Below, piece after piece: positions 36,077 through 45,616 of a stretch of DNA of 64,000 bases (the first letter of the stretch is position 1; every line of letters begins with the position of its first letter). The DNA is taken from assembly GCA_003963305.1 (NCBI GenBank), contig RXJR01000003.1:1-64000 (forward strand), in the 5' to 3' direction. The notes under the pieces were generated by a model that saw nothing but the letters and a program-made list of their open reading frames with translations, was not told where the DNA came from and did not search any database. A program made the translations under genes and the position numbers. The DNA is from Candidatus Melainabacteria bacterium. Its GTDB lineage: Bacteria; Cyanobacteriota; Vampirovibrionia; Obscuribacterales; Obscuribacteraceae.

Positions 36077-36937
36077 ATGGCTAGCAAAACCTTGAAGATC
36101 ACGTTAGCGCTATCCTTTGTTGTTTCGCTGTCGTCTGCGTCGGTGCTTGCTGAAGGCAGCGTTGCAGTGAGAGACATCACCGAGAATCGGGGTATTGCGA
36201 ACTCCACTCCAGTGGCGCCTTCGGCTGCGGCGGAAGTGCACGAACTGCAGCAGCCTGCGACCGAATTGAAAGATCAGCCGATAGTCGAGAAAGTCTTACC
36301 CAACACCGACACTAAGGCGAAAGAAACCGGTTATCAGGGCTGGGAAGTTGATGCGGCCGGAGTCAAAATCAGCTGTGTCAATCCACATGCCGCATGCGCG
36401 GAATCGGAGAAGGTTCTTGATACACTCAAAGTTCTCTTCAGAGCTTACAGCCGGGGCGACCTGGAAACGGCTGGTCAATATATGGATGACGACTGCACCA
36501 CATTCGATGAAGCATCGAAGTCTTTAATTGTCGGTAGAAAAGCCGTTCTCGAGGATATGAAACATAAAATTCATGGCTGGGAAGTGTCTGATTCGCCATT
36601 GGTTGCATACACCATGGAGCATCCGTATTGCAGAGTTGATGGCGATATGGCGGTAGTATCGTTTGTTGCCTTCAAAGAATTCGGTGGAAAGCATCCTCAG
36701 AAGTTCAAATCGCACTGCACAGACATCTTCAAACGAGAAAATGGGAAGTGGAAAAAATTGCACTATCGTTCCAACTGGAAAGAAATTGCACTTGCCGCTA
36801 GCACTGGCAAGACTGCGGCTGGTACGACCTCGACTGGTACGACCTCGACTGGTACGACCTCGACTGGCATGACCTCTGCTGGTGCGACCTCGGCTCCGAA
36901 TACTACGAGTACGACTAAAGCTACGACACCCAAGTAG
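36077..36937 (+). CDS. Exported NTF2-like (DUF4440/SnoaL) protein
   Basis: 286 residues: signal peptide (KITLALSFVVSLSSASVLA), a spacer to about 95, an NTF2-like domain (about 105-240; VLFRAYSRGDLETAGQYM and VVSFVAFKEFGGKHP...) and a Thr/Ser/Gly tail made by a 15-bp minisatellite. AGAGGAAA precedes the ATG. Such domains often bind small molecules or have lost activity; no specific role can be assigned. Confidence 0.75.
   Translation: MASKTLKITLALSFVVSLSSASVLAEGSVAVRDITENRGIANSTPVAPSAAAEVHELQQPATELKDQPIVEKVLPNTDTKAKETGYQGWEVDAAGVKISCVNPHAACAESEKVLDTLKVLFRAYSRGDLETAGQYMDDDCTTFDEASKSLIVGRKAVLEDMKHKIHGWEVSDSPLVAYTMEHPYCRVDGDMAVVSFVAFKEFGGKHPQKFKSHCTDIFKRENGKWKKLHYRSNWKEIALAASTGKTAAGTTSTGTTSTGTTSTGMTSAGATSAPNTTSTTKATTPK
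36821..36895. repeat. 15-bp in-frame minisatellite (5 units)
   Basis: Units at 36821, 36836, 36851, 36866 and 36881; the first three are identical (GGTACGACCTCGACT). They encode the TSTGT-type tail of the DUF4440-like protein. Confidence 0.93.
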
Positions 36938-36946
36938 TGATCGCAC

Positions 36947-38437
36947 TTGACGGAGCTGTTTGATACGCTCGGATCTGATCAGGAAAGGTTGCTTGAACAG
37001 CTTTCCCAGCAAATGCGCGTTGGCGCTGAGCTGGATCAACCAATTGCTTCAGCGGCAGTGATAGCCTCAGCGGTCCGAACTTATAACAGCATCGGATTGC
37101 GAGCGCCTTATCTTGTCTGGTGTGACGGTCCATTCCAAATGTCCGTCATGCCTTTGCTATTACAGCTGTTGTGCTTCCGGTCGGGCGATAAGAAGAGCGA
37201 TGACCTAAATATTGATTTGCGCATCGAGGAATTAGGACGCTTGCTCGTACGAGATGATTGGCAGTCTGCCTTTCGTCGTTTGACCGAGCAGGTGTCCACT
37301 ACAGCTATCTGCTCTCTTAAGTATGATGACGAGCCGGTTCTTCCTGATCTTGCCGAATTGTATGTCAGGTTCAAGTGGTCGCGGTGTGGAATCTCTGCAG
37401 CATTGCCGCTTTTGAACTTACTCCAGTCGAATACTTCTGAGGCCATTTCTTGTTTGGCAGAATCAGCTACTTTGGGTCTTGCCGCCAAGTTGACCAGTCA
37501 TTTGTACACACGACCTATTGATGCCGCGCAACACATCAAGCGGACGGTAGGACATGTGCTTTTGCGAGAGCAATCACTCTCTCTCCGCGATGCACCCACT
37601 ACAATCTTCGGATCTTCTCGCGGTTCGATGACGGCGCTGTATCGGCGTGCACTGGATTTGCACGAGCAGATTGGCGGGTCGAAATTTGAAAGAGAGCTCG
37701 AACAGTGCCCGGCGCCTCAAGCTGATGAGAAGTATAGAAAACCAAGACAGCGACATCCGGATGGTGCGATGAATACGGCTGCACTTCTTGCCTTTGGTCC
37801 TTACGATACACTCTGGGGTGCCTGGGCTAGCTACTCGGCCACATGTTATGCAGTGATAGCCGATATGCTGCGCGATCAATTCAGTCGACAGGTGAGGACC
37901 ACATTGTCGGACTTGAGTTTGCTGATGCGATGCGGTTTTGCCTATTGTCCATTGACGCGAGTTTTGTTTGTTTGTCGTTTGCCGAAAATTCGTTTGGACG
38001 ATTTAAAACGTTTGCATTGTGCAGACGGTGCTGCTTTAGAGTTTCCTGACGGCTACAAGATCTTTGCCTGGAAGGGAACTGTTGTGCCCCGCGAAATTAT
38101 TGAGAGACCGGAAACACTGACCACTATTCGCATTGATGCTGAGCAAAACGTAGAACTGAGGCGGGCACTGATCGATAAATTTGGAGTTGCTGATTATTTG
38201 CGTGAAACGTGCGCAGGCATAAAAGATCAAAACGAGATGGGAACTCTTTATCTCAAACAGATGCCTGGAGACGAGCCTATTGCCCTGGTTCGTGTTAAAA
38301 ACAGCACTCCCGAATCTGATGGCACGTTCAAGGAGTATTTTCTGCGTGTGCCACCAACTATGAAAACAGTTCAGGAGGCTGTTGCCTGGACGTTCAACAT
38401 GAAGCCGGATGAGTACAAACCGTCGCTGGAGACGTAA
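36947..38437 (+). CDS. DUF6745-like protein of unknown function
   Basis: 496 residues. The C-terminal region reads like the DUF6745 family (IIERPETLT..., GTLYLKQ, VKNSTPESDGTFKEYFLRVPP, EAVAWTFNMKPDEYKP). The N-terminal half is helical, with no signal peptide. Function unknown. The start is a TTG at 36947, ten bases after the previous stop codon, with no clear ribosome site. Members in other bacteria often sit near repeat-rich or toxin-like loci, but nothing here proves a role. Confidence 0.72.
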   Translation: MTELFDTLGSDQERLLEQLSQQMRVGAELDQPIASAAVIASAVRTYNSIGLRAPYLVWCDGPFQMSVMPLLLQLLCFRSGDKKSDDLNIDLRIEELGRLLVRDDWQSAFRRLTEQVSTTAICSLKYDDEPVLPDLAELYVRFKWSRCGISAALPLLNLLQSNTSEAISCLAESATLGLAAKLTSHLYTRPIDAAQHIKRTVGHVLLREQSLSLRDAPTTIFGSSRGSMTALYRRALDLHEQIGGSKFERELEQCPAPQADEKYRKPRQRHPDGAMNTAALLAFGPYDTLWGAWASYSATCYAVIADMLRDQFSRQVRTTLSDLSLLMRCGFAYCPLTRVLFVCRLPKIRLDDLKRLHCADGAALEFPDGYKIFAWKGTVVPREIIERPETLTTIRIDAEQNVELRRALIDKFGVADYLRETCAGIKDQNEMGTLYLKQMPGDEPIALVRVKNSTPESDGTFKEYFLRVPPTMKTVQEAVAWTFNMKPDEYKPSLET

Positions 38438-38485
38438 GGAAACGGACAGGTCTGATTGATACTTTTCCTTGAGTTTCTTGTTTGC

Positions 38486-38893
38486 TCAAGAATGGTGCAC
38501 AAAGAGTGTGATCAGATTGGCCACACTCAGAACTATGGATAAGGCGACCAGTATGATCAAAGCTTGTGAATTATTTGAGAGCTTCGATTCGTTAATCGTT
38601 TCCAGCGAAGCTTCCAGTGATTGGAGTCGTTTGTTGACGCTCTTCAACTCGTTCATCAACGTGTGATCGAGATCTGCTTTGACTTGCTCAAACTGAACTT
38701 CTATCTCATTTTGAGCCTTCTCGATGGCGGTCGTAAATCCTTCCGATTCAACCTGAAGAAGACGGTCAATCTCACTTTGTGAATATGTAGTTTGTTTCCT
38801 CGCATCGGAGTTTAGCTGTACGCTCATTTCTTTATTGAATGAAACTGGATTGACTGAGCTGCTTAAAGGTGACAGGGGTGAAAGTAGTGACAT
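38486..38893 (-). CDS. Tail-anchored coiled-coil protein
   Basis: About 136 residues: a helical coiled-coil region (SQSEIDRLLQVESEGFTTA to about 105) and one C-terminal hydrophobic helix (ALIILVALSIVLSVANLITLF), so a tail-anchored layout. ATG at 38893 with AAGGAA about eight bases upstream; a longer frame opens at 38983. No family recognised. Confidence 0.6.
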   Translation of the reverse strand: MSLLSPLSPLSSSVNPVSFNKEMSVQLNSDARKQTTYSQSEIDRLLQVESEGFTTAIEKAQNEIEVQFEQVKADLDHTLMNELKSVNKRLQSLEASLETINESKLSNNSQALIILVALSIVLSVANLITLFVHHS

Positions 38894-39154
38894 ATTTTTG
38901 TTCCTTCGCCAGAGATGCCTGAGCCGCGCAGCAGAGTCCGCGGCAACAAGCTCTTGCGCTGCCGTTTCGCCAATCTGTTTCAAAAAGTGCGGGTAATCAA
39001 ACAGTAGACTATCTTATATATCTGAGCAATGGGATAGCGTCTAATTCTCCTCTAATGTTGTCAAGCTGCCAGCCCATCGCTGTCTTGACGCCCTTAGAGT
39101 GCGCTTAAGTGCGCGTTGGATCGCTGGATGCTGAGAGAGTTCGGTATCGGCTGC

Positions 39155-39475
39155 TGGCTCCGCGAGAGCCGGGTAGAGCGAGCGCTGGATTCTGAGCGCC
39201 GGGTGGCGAGCGCTGGATCCTGAGCACCGGGTGGCGAGCCCTGGATCCTGGAGAGCCGGGTGGAGAGCGCTGGATCCTGAGCACCGGGTGGCGAGCCCTG
39301 GATCCTGAGCGCCGGGTGGCGAGCCCTGGATCCTGAGCGCCGGGTGGCGAGCCCTGGATCCTGGAGAGCCGGGTGGCGAGCGCTGGATCCTGGAGAGCCG
39401 GGTAGCGAGCGCTGGGTCCTGGAGAGCCGGGTAGCGAGCGCTGGGTCCTGGGAAGCCTGCTACCGAGCGCTGACT
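39155..39475. repeat. 28-29 bp minisatellite (about 11 units)
   Basis: Units spaced 28-29 bp apart, marked by CCGGGT at 39169, 39199, 39227, 39256, 39284, 39312, 39340, 39369, 39398 and 39427, with GGATCC in most. It begins 33 bp after the TPR stop codon (leftward). A long minus-strand reading frame across it is a product of the repeat. The rest of 38894-39507 shows no gene. Confidence 0.9.
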
Positions 39476-39507
39476 GCCAAAAAACGCACCAGAGGATTTC
39501 CAGCTTA

Positions 39508-40815
39508 TTAAAAGCCGGTATCGATTGGTGTTGTTGCTGGCGGTTGCGTTTGAATCGGCGTCTGGGCTGGTGCACCGCCTGCAGTGCCACCTGTATTGTT
39601 TACAATCTGCTCAAACATCGGTGAAAGTTTTTGTTGCGAGAGATTCTTTTTGTATTCACGTACGCATTGTGCAGCATCATCTTTTCGACCCAAAAGAGCC
39701 AGGCTACGTCCCAGATACAAATAGTCGATATGACTGTTTGGGCACGCCTTTGTGAGCACGTCGTTAAATTGTTTGACGGCGCCGGCATAATTTCCATCTG
39801 CCATGTTTAAGAGTCCGGCTTGTCTTAACAGGTAGAAGTCGTGCGGTGCGGAGGTGAGCATCTGCTCCGCTCTGGCCAGTTGTTGGTCGATTTTACCCGC
39901 GGCTGCAAGAGACGCTCTTTTCTTGTCTTGCAGCGGTAACTCGAGAGCGCGTGCCGTGATGAAGTTTGCTCGATCAAAGTCGTCTGCAATGAATGGATCC
40001 CAGTGAAAATCATGATTAGCTGAAAAGCCGATTAGAGTCATTGGTCTTTGTTCAAAAGGTTGTTTGAATTTAGAAAGCTTCTTCAGTGCGTCTTTCATTT
40101 GCTGTTCGTCTCCTCGCAGTGCGCAGATCTCAGCAAGAAGAAGCAAAACGGGTGGATAAGACTTCAAAGTTTCGGCGTGAGTAGCTTCCGCATATGCGCT
40201 TTCCAGGTCGCCGGAGAGATAGTCGACGATTGCCATTCCCTGGTAGGCGGGCTGGCAATTCGGATTACATGTTATTGCTTGTTTGAAACTCTTTTTGGCT
40301 TTGTCGAATTCACCAAGGCGCATATAGACAAATCCAAGATCGATGTGAGCGTCGCAGAATTTTGGATTCTGGCGTAAAAGTGTTACTAAGACGTGTTCGG
40401 ATTTATCAAAAGTATGTCCGAGATAGTGGCTGATACCAGTGCTCAAGACTGTTTCCTTAGACTTTGGATCGAGCTGGTAGGCTTTTGCCAGTGCATCCAG
40501 CGCTTCTCCGTAGCGTTGTTTGAGATCGAGCGCCAGACCAAGTGTTGTATAAGGTACCGGATCGGTCGGGTCGGCGGCGGTCGCACGCAAAAGTGCTGCG
40601 ATGGCTTCGTCGAGCCAGCCTTTTACGACAGGACCTTTGGTCAATAAAGTCAGCGCTCGTGAGTTGGCGTTTTCGGCCTGGGCACGCGCCTGCATATTCC
40701 AGTTGTGACTTTGAGAGTAGGCTGTTGGAGCAATGCCGATTAAACCGACCAGAGTCAAAACCAGAGCCTTCTTTTTGAGTTTTGGCATGAACTTTTTTAG
40801 TTTTGGTATGAACAT
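39508..40815 (-). CDS. Exported TPR-repeat protein
   Basis: About 435 residues: a basic N-terminus with a signal peptide (KKKALVLTLVGLIGIAPTA), then TPR units (DPTDPVPYTTLGLALDLKQR..., CDAHIDLGFVYMRLGEFDKA...) and a Pro/Thr/Gln-rich tail. Probably periplasmic or outer-membrane lipoprotein-like scaffold; no lipobox seen. The ATG at 40815 is favoured over the in-frame start at 40935, which overlaps the Nudix gene; the start is doubled locally (KLKKFMPKLKK). Confidence 0.75.
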   Translation of the reverse strand: MFIPKLKKFMPKLKKKALVLTLVGLIGIAPTAYSQSHNWNMQARAQAENANSRALTLLTKGPVVKGWLDEAIAALLRATAADPTDPVPYTTLGLALDLKQRYGEALDALAKAYQLDPKSKETVLSTGISHYLGHTFDKSEHVLVTLLRQNPKFCDAHIDLGFVYMRLGEFDKAKKSFKQAITCNPNCQPAYQGMAIVDYLSGDLESAYAEATHAETLKSYPPVLLLLAEICALRGDEQQMKDALKKLSKFKQPFEQRPMTLIGFSANHDFHWDPFIADDFDRANFITARALELPLQDKKRASLAAAGKIDQQLARAEQMLTSAPHDFYLLRQAGLLNMADGNYAGAVKQFNDVLTKACPNSHIDYLYLGRSLALLGRKDDAAQCVREYKKNLSQQKLSPMFEQIVNNTGGTAGGAPAQTPIQTQPPATTPIDTGF

Positions 40816-40834
40816 GTGGTATTGAATACGATGC

Positions 40835-41512
40835 TTAGAAAAGGAATACAGGTCGATCTGGTAGTCGTTCGAAATCACCTTCGGAGAAATTGTAGAGACG
40901 GGCTGGGCGAAATGAAGTCTCCTGCGAGGTTTCATCGAGCTCTTGCAGCACGCCTGTGTTGAGAAACTTTTTGCGAAAATTTCGATTGTCTACGTTCCGA
41001 CCGAGAACGGCTTCGTAAACCATTTGCAAATCTCTCAAAGTGAATTTCTCTGGAATGAGCATGAAGGCAGCGGGCGAGTACTCAATCTTGTAGCGCAATC
41101 GCTTGCGTGCATAAGAAATTATATCTGCATGATCGAAAGCTAGCTCGGGAAGTTGATTTACAGGCCACCAGGCAACGCCGCTGGCGTCTGAACTGGCTTT
41201 CAGTTCCAGCTCTTCTTGTCGCAGCAGTGCCAGGTAGGCAACGGTGACAGTTCGTCCGCGTGGATCACGACCTTTGTCGCCAAAAGAATAGAGTTGCTCT
41301 AAATAGACGTTGCCTACGTTTGTTTCTTCGAGCAGTTCTCTTGCGGCTGCATCATCCAGCGATTTGTCGGAGTCTATGATAAATCCGCCTGGCAACGCCC
41401 AGGAGCTTTTGAACGGGTCGAATTTCCTCTTGATCAACAGTACTTCCAGGGCGCCTTGCTCGATAGCGAATGCGACTATGTCGACGGTAACTCGAACTGT
41501 TTCGGTAGACAT
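40835..41512 (-). CDS. Nudix hydrolase with C-terminal winged-helix (NrtR-like)
   Basis: 225 residues: an N-terminal Nudix domain (WALPGGFI then REL-LEET, the Nudix box partly altered: the expected G-x5-E has Asp) and a C-terminal winged-helix region (about 145-225, FTLRDLQMVYEAVLGRNVDNRNFRKK). That pairing defines the NrtR transcription factors, which use the Nudix domain as an ADP-ribose sensor for NAD genes, or ADP-ribose pyrophosphatases. nadCAB is 5 kb away in this window. Its own leader carries an inverted repeat. Regulator or enzyme cannot be separated by sequence. Confidence 0.85.
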   Translation of the reverse strand: MSTETVRVTVDIVAFAIEQGALEVLLIKRKFDPFKSSWALPGGFIIDSDKSLDDAAARELLEETNVGNVYLEQLYSFGDKGRDPRGRTVTVAYLALLRQEELELKASSDASGVAWWPVNQLPELAFDHADIISYARKRLRYKIEYSPAAFMLIPEKFTLRDLQMVYEAVLGRNVDNRNFRKKFLNTGVLQELDETSQETSFRPARLYNFSEGDFERLPDRPVFLF

Positions 41513-41553
41513 AGAATTCCGCTGGAGCCAGTGCTTGGAGGTAGGGAGAGGTT

Positions 41554-41576
41554 AAGTAAACGTAGTATACACGTTT
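41554..41576. promoter_or_regulatory. Inverted repeat upstream of the NrtR-like gene
   Basis: AAACG and CGTTT flank a 9-base centre (41558-41576), overlapping AAGTAAACGTAGTATAC (41554-41570), which shares 11 of 17 positions with the nadC inverted repeat. It is about 40 bp before the start codon. The match may be chance. Confidence 0.4.
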
Positions 41577-41632
41577 TCCTGATCCTCCATGCCATGAGCA
41601 TGGACGAACGGAGTGAGATTTTTAACAGGAGG

Positions 41633-42577
41633 CTACTTGTTTTCGCCTAAAACGTACTCCAGAGCTTCGTGGTAGACCGAAATTGCCGGTGCTTCATGGT
41701 GGATGTCGAGTTCGATGAATTTGTGTTGTATGTGCGCATTTTCCAGCGCGTCTACTAGTTCCTTTTGCAGTAGCGGCGGCACGACCTTGTCTTTATGTGC
41801 TGACACGACTGCGAATCTGACTGTTTGCGGCAGCTCGTTTATGTGAGTAAGAAAGCTTCTTCCGGCATACGCCTGTGGTTGAGTTTCCGGTGTGCCTCCA
41901 AATGAGACAAACATGGCATCTTTGACCGCTGTCATCGTGGTCTGATTGTAGAGACTGGCCAGATTGCCCGCTCCTTCCACACTTACTACGCCAGTGATTC
42001 TTGTTTTTATGTCAGGAGGAGCTGTGGCTGCGAAAGTGGGCGCGATTGAACCGCCCATTGAGGTGCCCATGACGATGATTCTGGTTACCGGATACTCCTG
42101 ACACATCTCACGTACGTTCTGGGTTATGTCGGACATAGCCGCGTCATTGCCCCATGAGGCCGGGGCTCGATAATTGCAGGACAACAAAATTGTGTTGTTT
42201 CGGCCGATGATGACTTCCGCCAGGCATTTGCCGGCCCCGGTTTCGAAGGGTTCAAGGTAGCTTGAATTTTGTCCGTGCAAGTAGACGACCAATGTCACCG
42301 ATTTTGTAGGCGTCAATAAAAACGGGGGCGATACTGCAAAAGAATCAGGTACTCCGTCAAAATGGCTGATAAACATGCGCCGTGACAAAATCGCCGATGA
42401 ATTGAGCTGATTAGCTTCAGCTCTGACGATTTCAATATCCTTTAGCTGTCTTTTGAAATTGCGCTTGAGAGATTTATTGTGCGATTCAGAACTGAGAAAT
42501 AAAACGAAAAAGGTTATGCCTGCCGCGTTGAGCAAGCATGATACTGCCAATAATGCTATTAGAACTCGTTTTCTCAA
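41633..42577 (-). CDS. Membrane-anchored alpha/beta-hydrolase
   Basis: 314 residues: an N-terminal hydrophobic helix (VLIALLAVSCLLNAAGITFFV), then an alpha/beta-hydrolase fold with the nucleophile elbow GTSMGGS, a likely acid in HKDKVVPP and a histidine in IHHEAP. Resembles secreted esterases or lipases. Substrate unknown. Confidence 0.8.
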   Translation of the reverse strand: MRKRVLIALLAVSCLLNAAGITFFVLFLSSESHNKSLKRNFKRQLKDIEIVRAEANQLNSSAILSRRMFISHFDGVPDSFAVSPPFLLTPTKSVTLVVYLHGQNSSYLEPFETGAGKCLAEVIIGRNNTILLSCNYRAPASWGNDAAMSDITQNVREMCQEYPVTRIIVMGTSMGGSIAPTFAATAPPDIKTRITGVVSVEGAGNLASLYNQTTMTAVKDAMFVSFGGTPETQPQAYAGRSFLTHINELPQTVRFAVVSAHKDKVVPPLLQKELVDALENAHIQHKFIELDIHHEAPAISVYHEALEYVLGENK

Positions 42578-42780
42578 GCTGGGCGTTCCGGCGCTTCAAT
42601 CGGGGGGTCGTTGCGGTCCTCAATCATTCTTTCATAGTACGTGATCTGTTTTTCCGACCACGAATCTTGGCAGATATACTTTAGGGTTGCTTTAAAGTCA
42701 CAGCGGCGGCATCCGATTATGTTTTGCAACATGTCATAAATAAGTTAGACTATTTAAGATTCATCGATGGCAGGACACAA

Positions 42781-44022
42781 ATGACTTTCGAAGACAGTGA
42801 GCGCTCCAACGAACGGCAAGCTTCGGACAAGCTCTTGCAAATACAGAGACAGCTGACTGTTCTGGTATTGGCTCTGGTGGCGTTTATAGCCTTTTGGCAA
42901 ATCGGCGGCTTTTTTGCGGACATTATAAGAATTCTGGGCTTCTCTGTTTTGTTCAGCTATCTGTTCATAAATGTAGTTGATTATTTGGAGAAGATCGTCA
43001 GGAATAGAGCCGCCGCTATCTTAATTGTTTATGCTGCACTGGGTGTGCTCACCATATTTGGTATCACTCTAATTATACCGGCGATCATTTTTCAGGTTAC
43101 ACAACTTTGTGACACTACATTCAATCAGTTTCCCCAGTGGCTTGATTTTCTGGTGAAAGCACTGGAGCCGTTGGAAGCTCGGTTGCATGCTGCCCAGATC
43201 CAGGTGCGCGCCGTGGATATACTCACGACTGTTGCTGGAAGTATTCCTAAGCCTGACCCTGCTCAGATTATCGGCAGAATGACGGACGTTGCGATGTCGA
43301 CAATGACCTGGTTGTTTTACGGGTTGAGCATAATAGTGGTTTCTTTCTATTTCTTGCTGGATGGGCACAATATCAAAGAATCCGTCATCAAGTTGTTTCC
43401 GAAAAAGCATTACCCATTTTTGGAAGTGCTCGCGACTGATATGGATATTGGTTTGCAAGCCTTTTTTCGCGGACAAATCGTGCTCGGACTTTTGTTTGGC
43501 GCCTTCATGATTTTCGTGTACATGGGGCTTGGCGTTCATTATGCTTTGTTGCTTGGAATTTTCCTCGGCGTCTGGGAGATTGTGCCCGTGATCGGTCCGA
43601 CGATTGGATTCATTCCTACGGTCTTTTCTGCTGCCGTGGACGGCGTAGACAATTTACCATTCAACCGACTGACTCAAGTGATCATCGTGGCCCTTGTATT
43701 CAATTTGGTGCAGTGGCTCAAAGACAATATCGTTGCCCCTCGATATATCGGCAACGTGATCGGTCTCCACCCGGTCATGATTTTCATTGCCATTATGATT
43801 GGTGCTCGATTTGACGGCATGCTCGGTATTATCTATAGTTTGCCGGTCGCCTGTTTGGTCAATGTCTTTGTCACACATCTTTCAGCAAGAGCGTCTGCCG
43901 TACAGAAGCTCGACGGCATTGGTGATTCTCCTACGATAGAGTCTGTGACTGATGATAAGGACGTTAACCGGCATGCGCTTCCGGAAGTCGCGCAGGATTC
44001 CGGCGCGCATGAGATTCATTAA
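42781..44022 (+). CDS. AI-2E family transporter
   Basis: About 413 residues, eight-helix family (YdiK/TqsA type), with helices such as TVLVLALVAFIAFWQIGG, AALGVLTIFGITLIIPAIIF and the conserved LLGIFLGVWEIVPVIGPTIG. Members move small molecules out of the cell, sometimes autoinducer-2 or ions; the substrate here is unknown. The ATG at 42781 has AGGA six bases upstream; a TTG at 42724 is in frame. Confidence 0.87.
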   Translation: MTFEDSERSNERQASDKLLQIQRQLTVLVLALVAFIAFWQIGGFFADIIRILGFSVLFSYLFINVVDYLEKIVRNRAAAILIVYAALGVLTIFGITLIIPAIIFQVTQLCDTTFNQFPQWLDFLVKALEPLEARLHAAQIQVRAVDILTTVAGSIPKPDPAQIIGRMTDVAMSTMTWLFYGLSIIVVSFYFLLDGHNIKESVIKLFPKKHYPFLEVLATDMDIGLQAFFRGQIVLGLLFGAFMIFVYMGLGVHYALLLGIFLGVWEIVPVIGPTIGFIPTVFSAAVDGVDNLPFNRLTQVIIVALVFNLVQWLKDNIVAPRYIGNVIGLHPVMIFIAIMIGARFDGMLGIIYSLPVACLVNVFVTHLSARASAVQKLDGIGDSPTIESVTDDKDVNRHALPEVAQDSGAHEIH

Positions 44023-44031
44023 GCTGCTTTT

Positions 44032-44403
44032 TCAAATTGATTCAGAACTGGACGACAACTTCTCAGCTTTTGCCTTACGAAAGACCCAGAACTTTTGTCC
44101 TATGTAGTTGAGGATGGTGCTAACACCAGTGGCGGTGAGCCAGCCCAGTTGAAAAACATACGGTTTTAGCTGTTGCGATAATTCAGGGGCGACTTCGATT
44201 ACAAGTTTGTTTACCGCTACGTTTGCCAGGAATGTTCCTGCGTATAATCCGATAAATTTTGATATCTCGGACCATGAATGGGCGTGAGCCTTAAACGTCC
44301 AGAATTTGTTCAGCAAGTAAGCTACGCAGCAAGCCGTTAGGAATGAAATCGCTTTGGCCGGAGATGGTCCAAGTGGACCAAGCAGGATCCAGTACGTGGC
44401 CAA
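44032..44403 (-). CDS. GtrA-family membrane protein, start uncertain
   Basis: GtrA family: small four-helix proteins that help flip polyprenyl-linked sugars or support glycosyltransferases. Present are helices LTACCVAYLLNKFWTF, FIGLYAGTFLANVAV and LGWLTATGVSTILNYI with the final FWVFRKA. The first standard start is a TTG at 44403, but the frame stays open to 44490 and reads SEKTEFVRYLISGFSAVGTD, the expected first helix. That stretch has no ATG, GTG or TTG; an ATA at 44478 follows an AAGG site. The true start is non-standard or mutated. Confidence 0.78.
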   Translation of the reverse strand: MATYWILLGPLGPSPAKAISFLTACCVAYLLNKFWTFKAHAHSWSEISKFIGLYAGTFLANVAVNKLVIEVAPELSQQLKPYVFQLGWLTATGVSTILNYIGQKFWVFRKAKAEKLSSSSESI

Positions 44404-44490
44404 ATCCGTACCTACAGCCGAAAATCCAGAAATGAGGTAACGGACGAACTCTGTTTTTTCGCTATGAGGAACGTTTATTGCTTGATTACC

Positions 44491-44758
44491 TTATATTCGC
44501 TCCTCGTTATCCTAAACCATGGAGTCGAGTTCAAGGCACTCCAGGAGCTAGTGTGACTATCTCGTGGTCACGTTGTAACACTTCAATTGTTGCGGCCTGC
44601 CACGGAGACCTTGTCAAAAAATGAAAGACATACAGAAATACGCCTGTAAACAGCATCGCCATGCTCTTTCGAACATGACGACCTGCCTTCAGCAAACTTT
44701 TTAGTCAGTGGATATCGTTCCAGCTCATCTTCTGCTTCTGAGCCAGACTGCCGAATGT
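44491..44758. other. Gap with no gene seen
   Basis: Between the GtrA frame and the next leftward gene. A weak inverted repeat (GTGAC/GTCAC near 44555-44572) is visible; nothing else. Confidence 0.5.
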
Positions 44759-45616
44759 TTAAGCCAGCATCACCTGCGGATTGGGAGAGAATTGATTCGG
44801 ATCGCCAGGACCCTCCATTTCGTCCTGTGGACCTTGCTCGCTTTGCGCATTTAGCAGGAAAGCGTGTTTAAAGTAACCTCTCATACGATCATGTTGGAGT
44901 GCAAACGAGAATCTGAAATTGGGCTCGTTAATGTCGTTTATGGCATGATTGCCGATCAGATCTAGCGTTCGCTGCGGGTCCCTGTTGTCCGCTTTGTCGC
45001 CTACGTAGATTTCTCCATCGGGTCCATGCATTACTTTGCGAACTGATGTTTCGCCAGTTGCCGGATCGATTTCAACGGCAGTCATGCCGCGCTCTTTAGA
45101 GACATATATCTTTCCGTCGTCCGTCATCTTTACGCCCACGTCAGAATTGGCATCGCTCAGTTCACGATTTTGCTCTTGCACAAATGCCTGCAACTTGGCT
45201 GGATCATCTTTGTATTTTTCGTAGACGGCGCTCAGACCAGTGGCGTCACCGGTTAGAAGCGCATGGTTAGCGTCTTTGAGATTTTGCTGATCTGCATCTG
45301 GGATAAGTCCATTGATACCTTTATCGAGCTTTGTTTCAGCTCTCGTTGTCTGTGCTTCGGTTGGTTCGTTCCAATCACTTGGTCTTGGTCTTGGCCAGCA
45401 GTGTGGAATCTCTAAATCTCCATTGTTGAAATCAGGTAAGTTGTTTGGAAAGTTGCGTGGAAAGCAGTCGGACCGCCATCTACCTTCTGGATTCGATTGG
45501 TAGGCTGACTGGTAGAGAGCCATCGCGGAATCTTGATCGCCGCCCGGATTCATGCGCATGTTGTCGCGCATGTTCATTGGCGCTTCTCTTGGATCAAAAT
45601 CTGGTTTAGCGGTCAT
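44759..45616 (-). CDS. Hypothetical Asn/Pro-rich protein
   Basis: About 286 residues with no family recognised and no signal peptide. The N-terminal third is rich in Asn, Pro, Asp and Arg; the middle is helical (LKDANHALLTGDATGLSAVY); the C-terminal part has short beta-like segments (KMTDDGKIYVSKERGMTAVEI). The ATG at 45616 has a strong GGAGG site six bases upstream. A GATATC-centred palindrome lies about 150 bp upstream. Confidence 0.65.
   Translation of the reverse strand: MTAKPDFDPREAPMNMRDNMRMNPGGDQDSAMALYQSAYQSNPEGRWRSDCFPRNFPNNLPDFNNGDLEIPHCWPRPRPSDWNEPTEAQTTRAETKLDKGINGLIPDADQQNLKDANHALLTGDATGLSAVYEKYKDDPAKLQAFVQEQNRELSDANSDVGVKMTDDGKIYVSKERGMTAVEIDPATGETSVRKVMHGPDGEIYVGDKADNRDPQRTLDLIGNHAINDINEPNFRFSFALQHDRMRGYFKHAFLLNAQSEQGPQDEMEGPGDPNQFSPNPQVMLA

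Noticed and set aside
39105-39590. A long minus-strand protein across the 28-29 bp repeat
   Set aside because: The frame stays open only because of the repeat's composition, has no family match and overlaps the C-terminus of the TPR gene in another frame.
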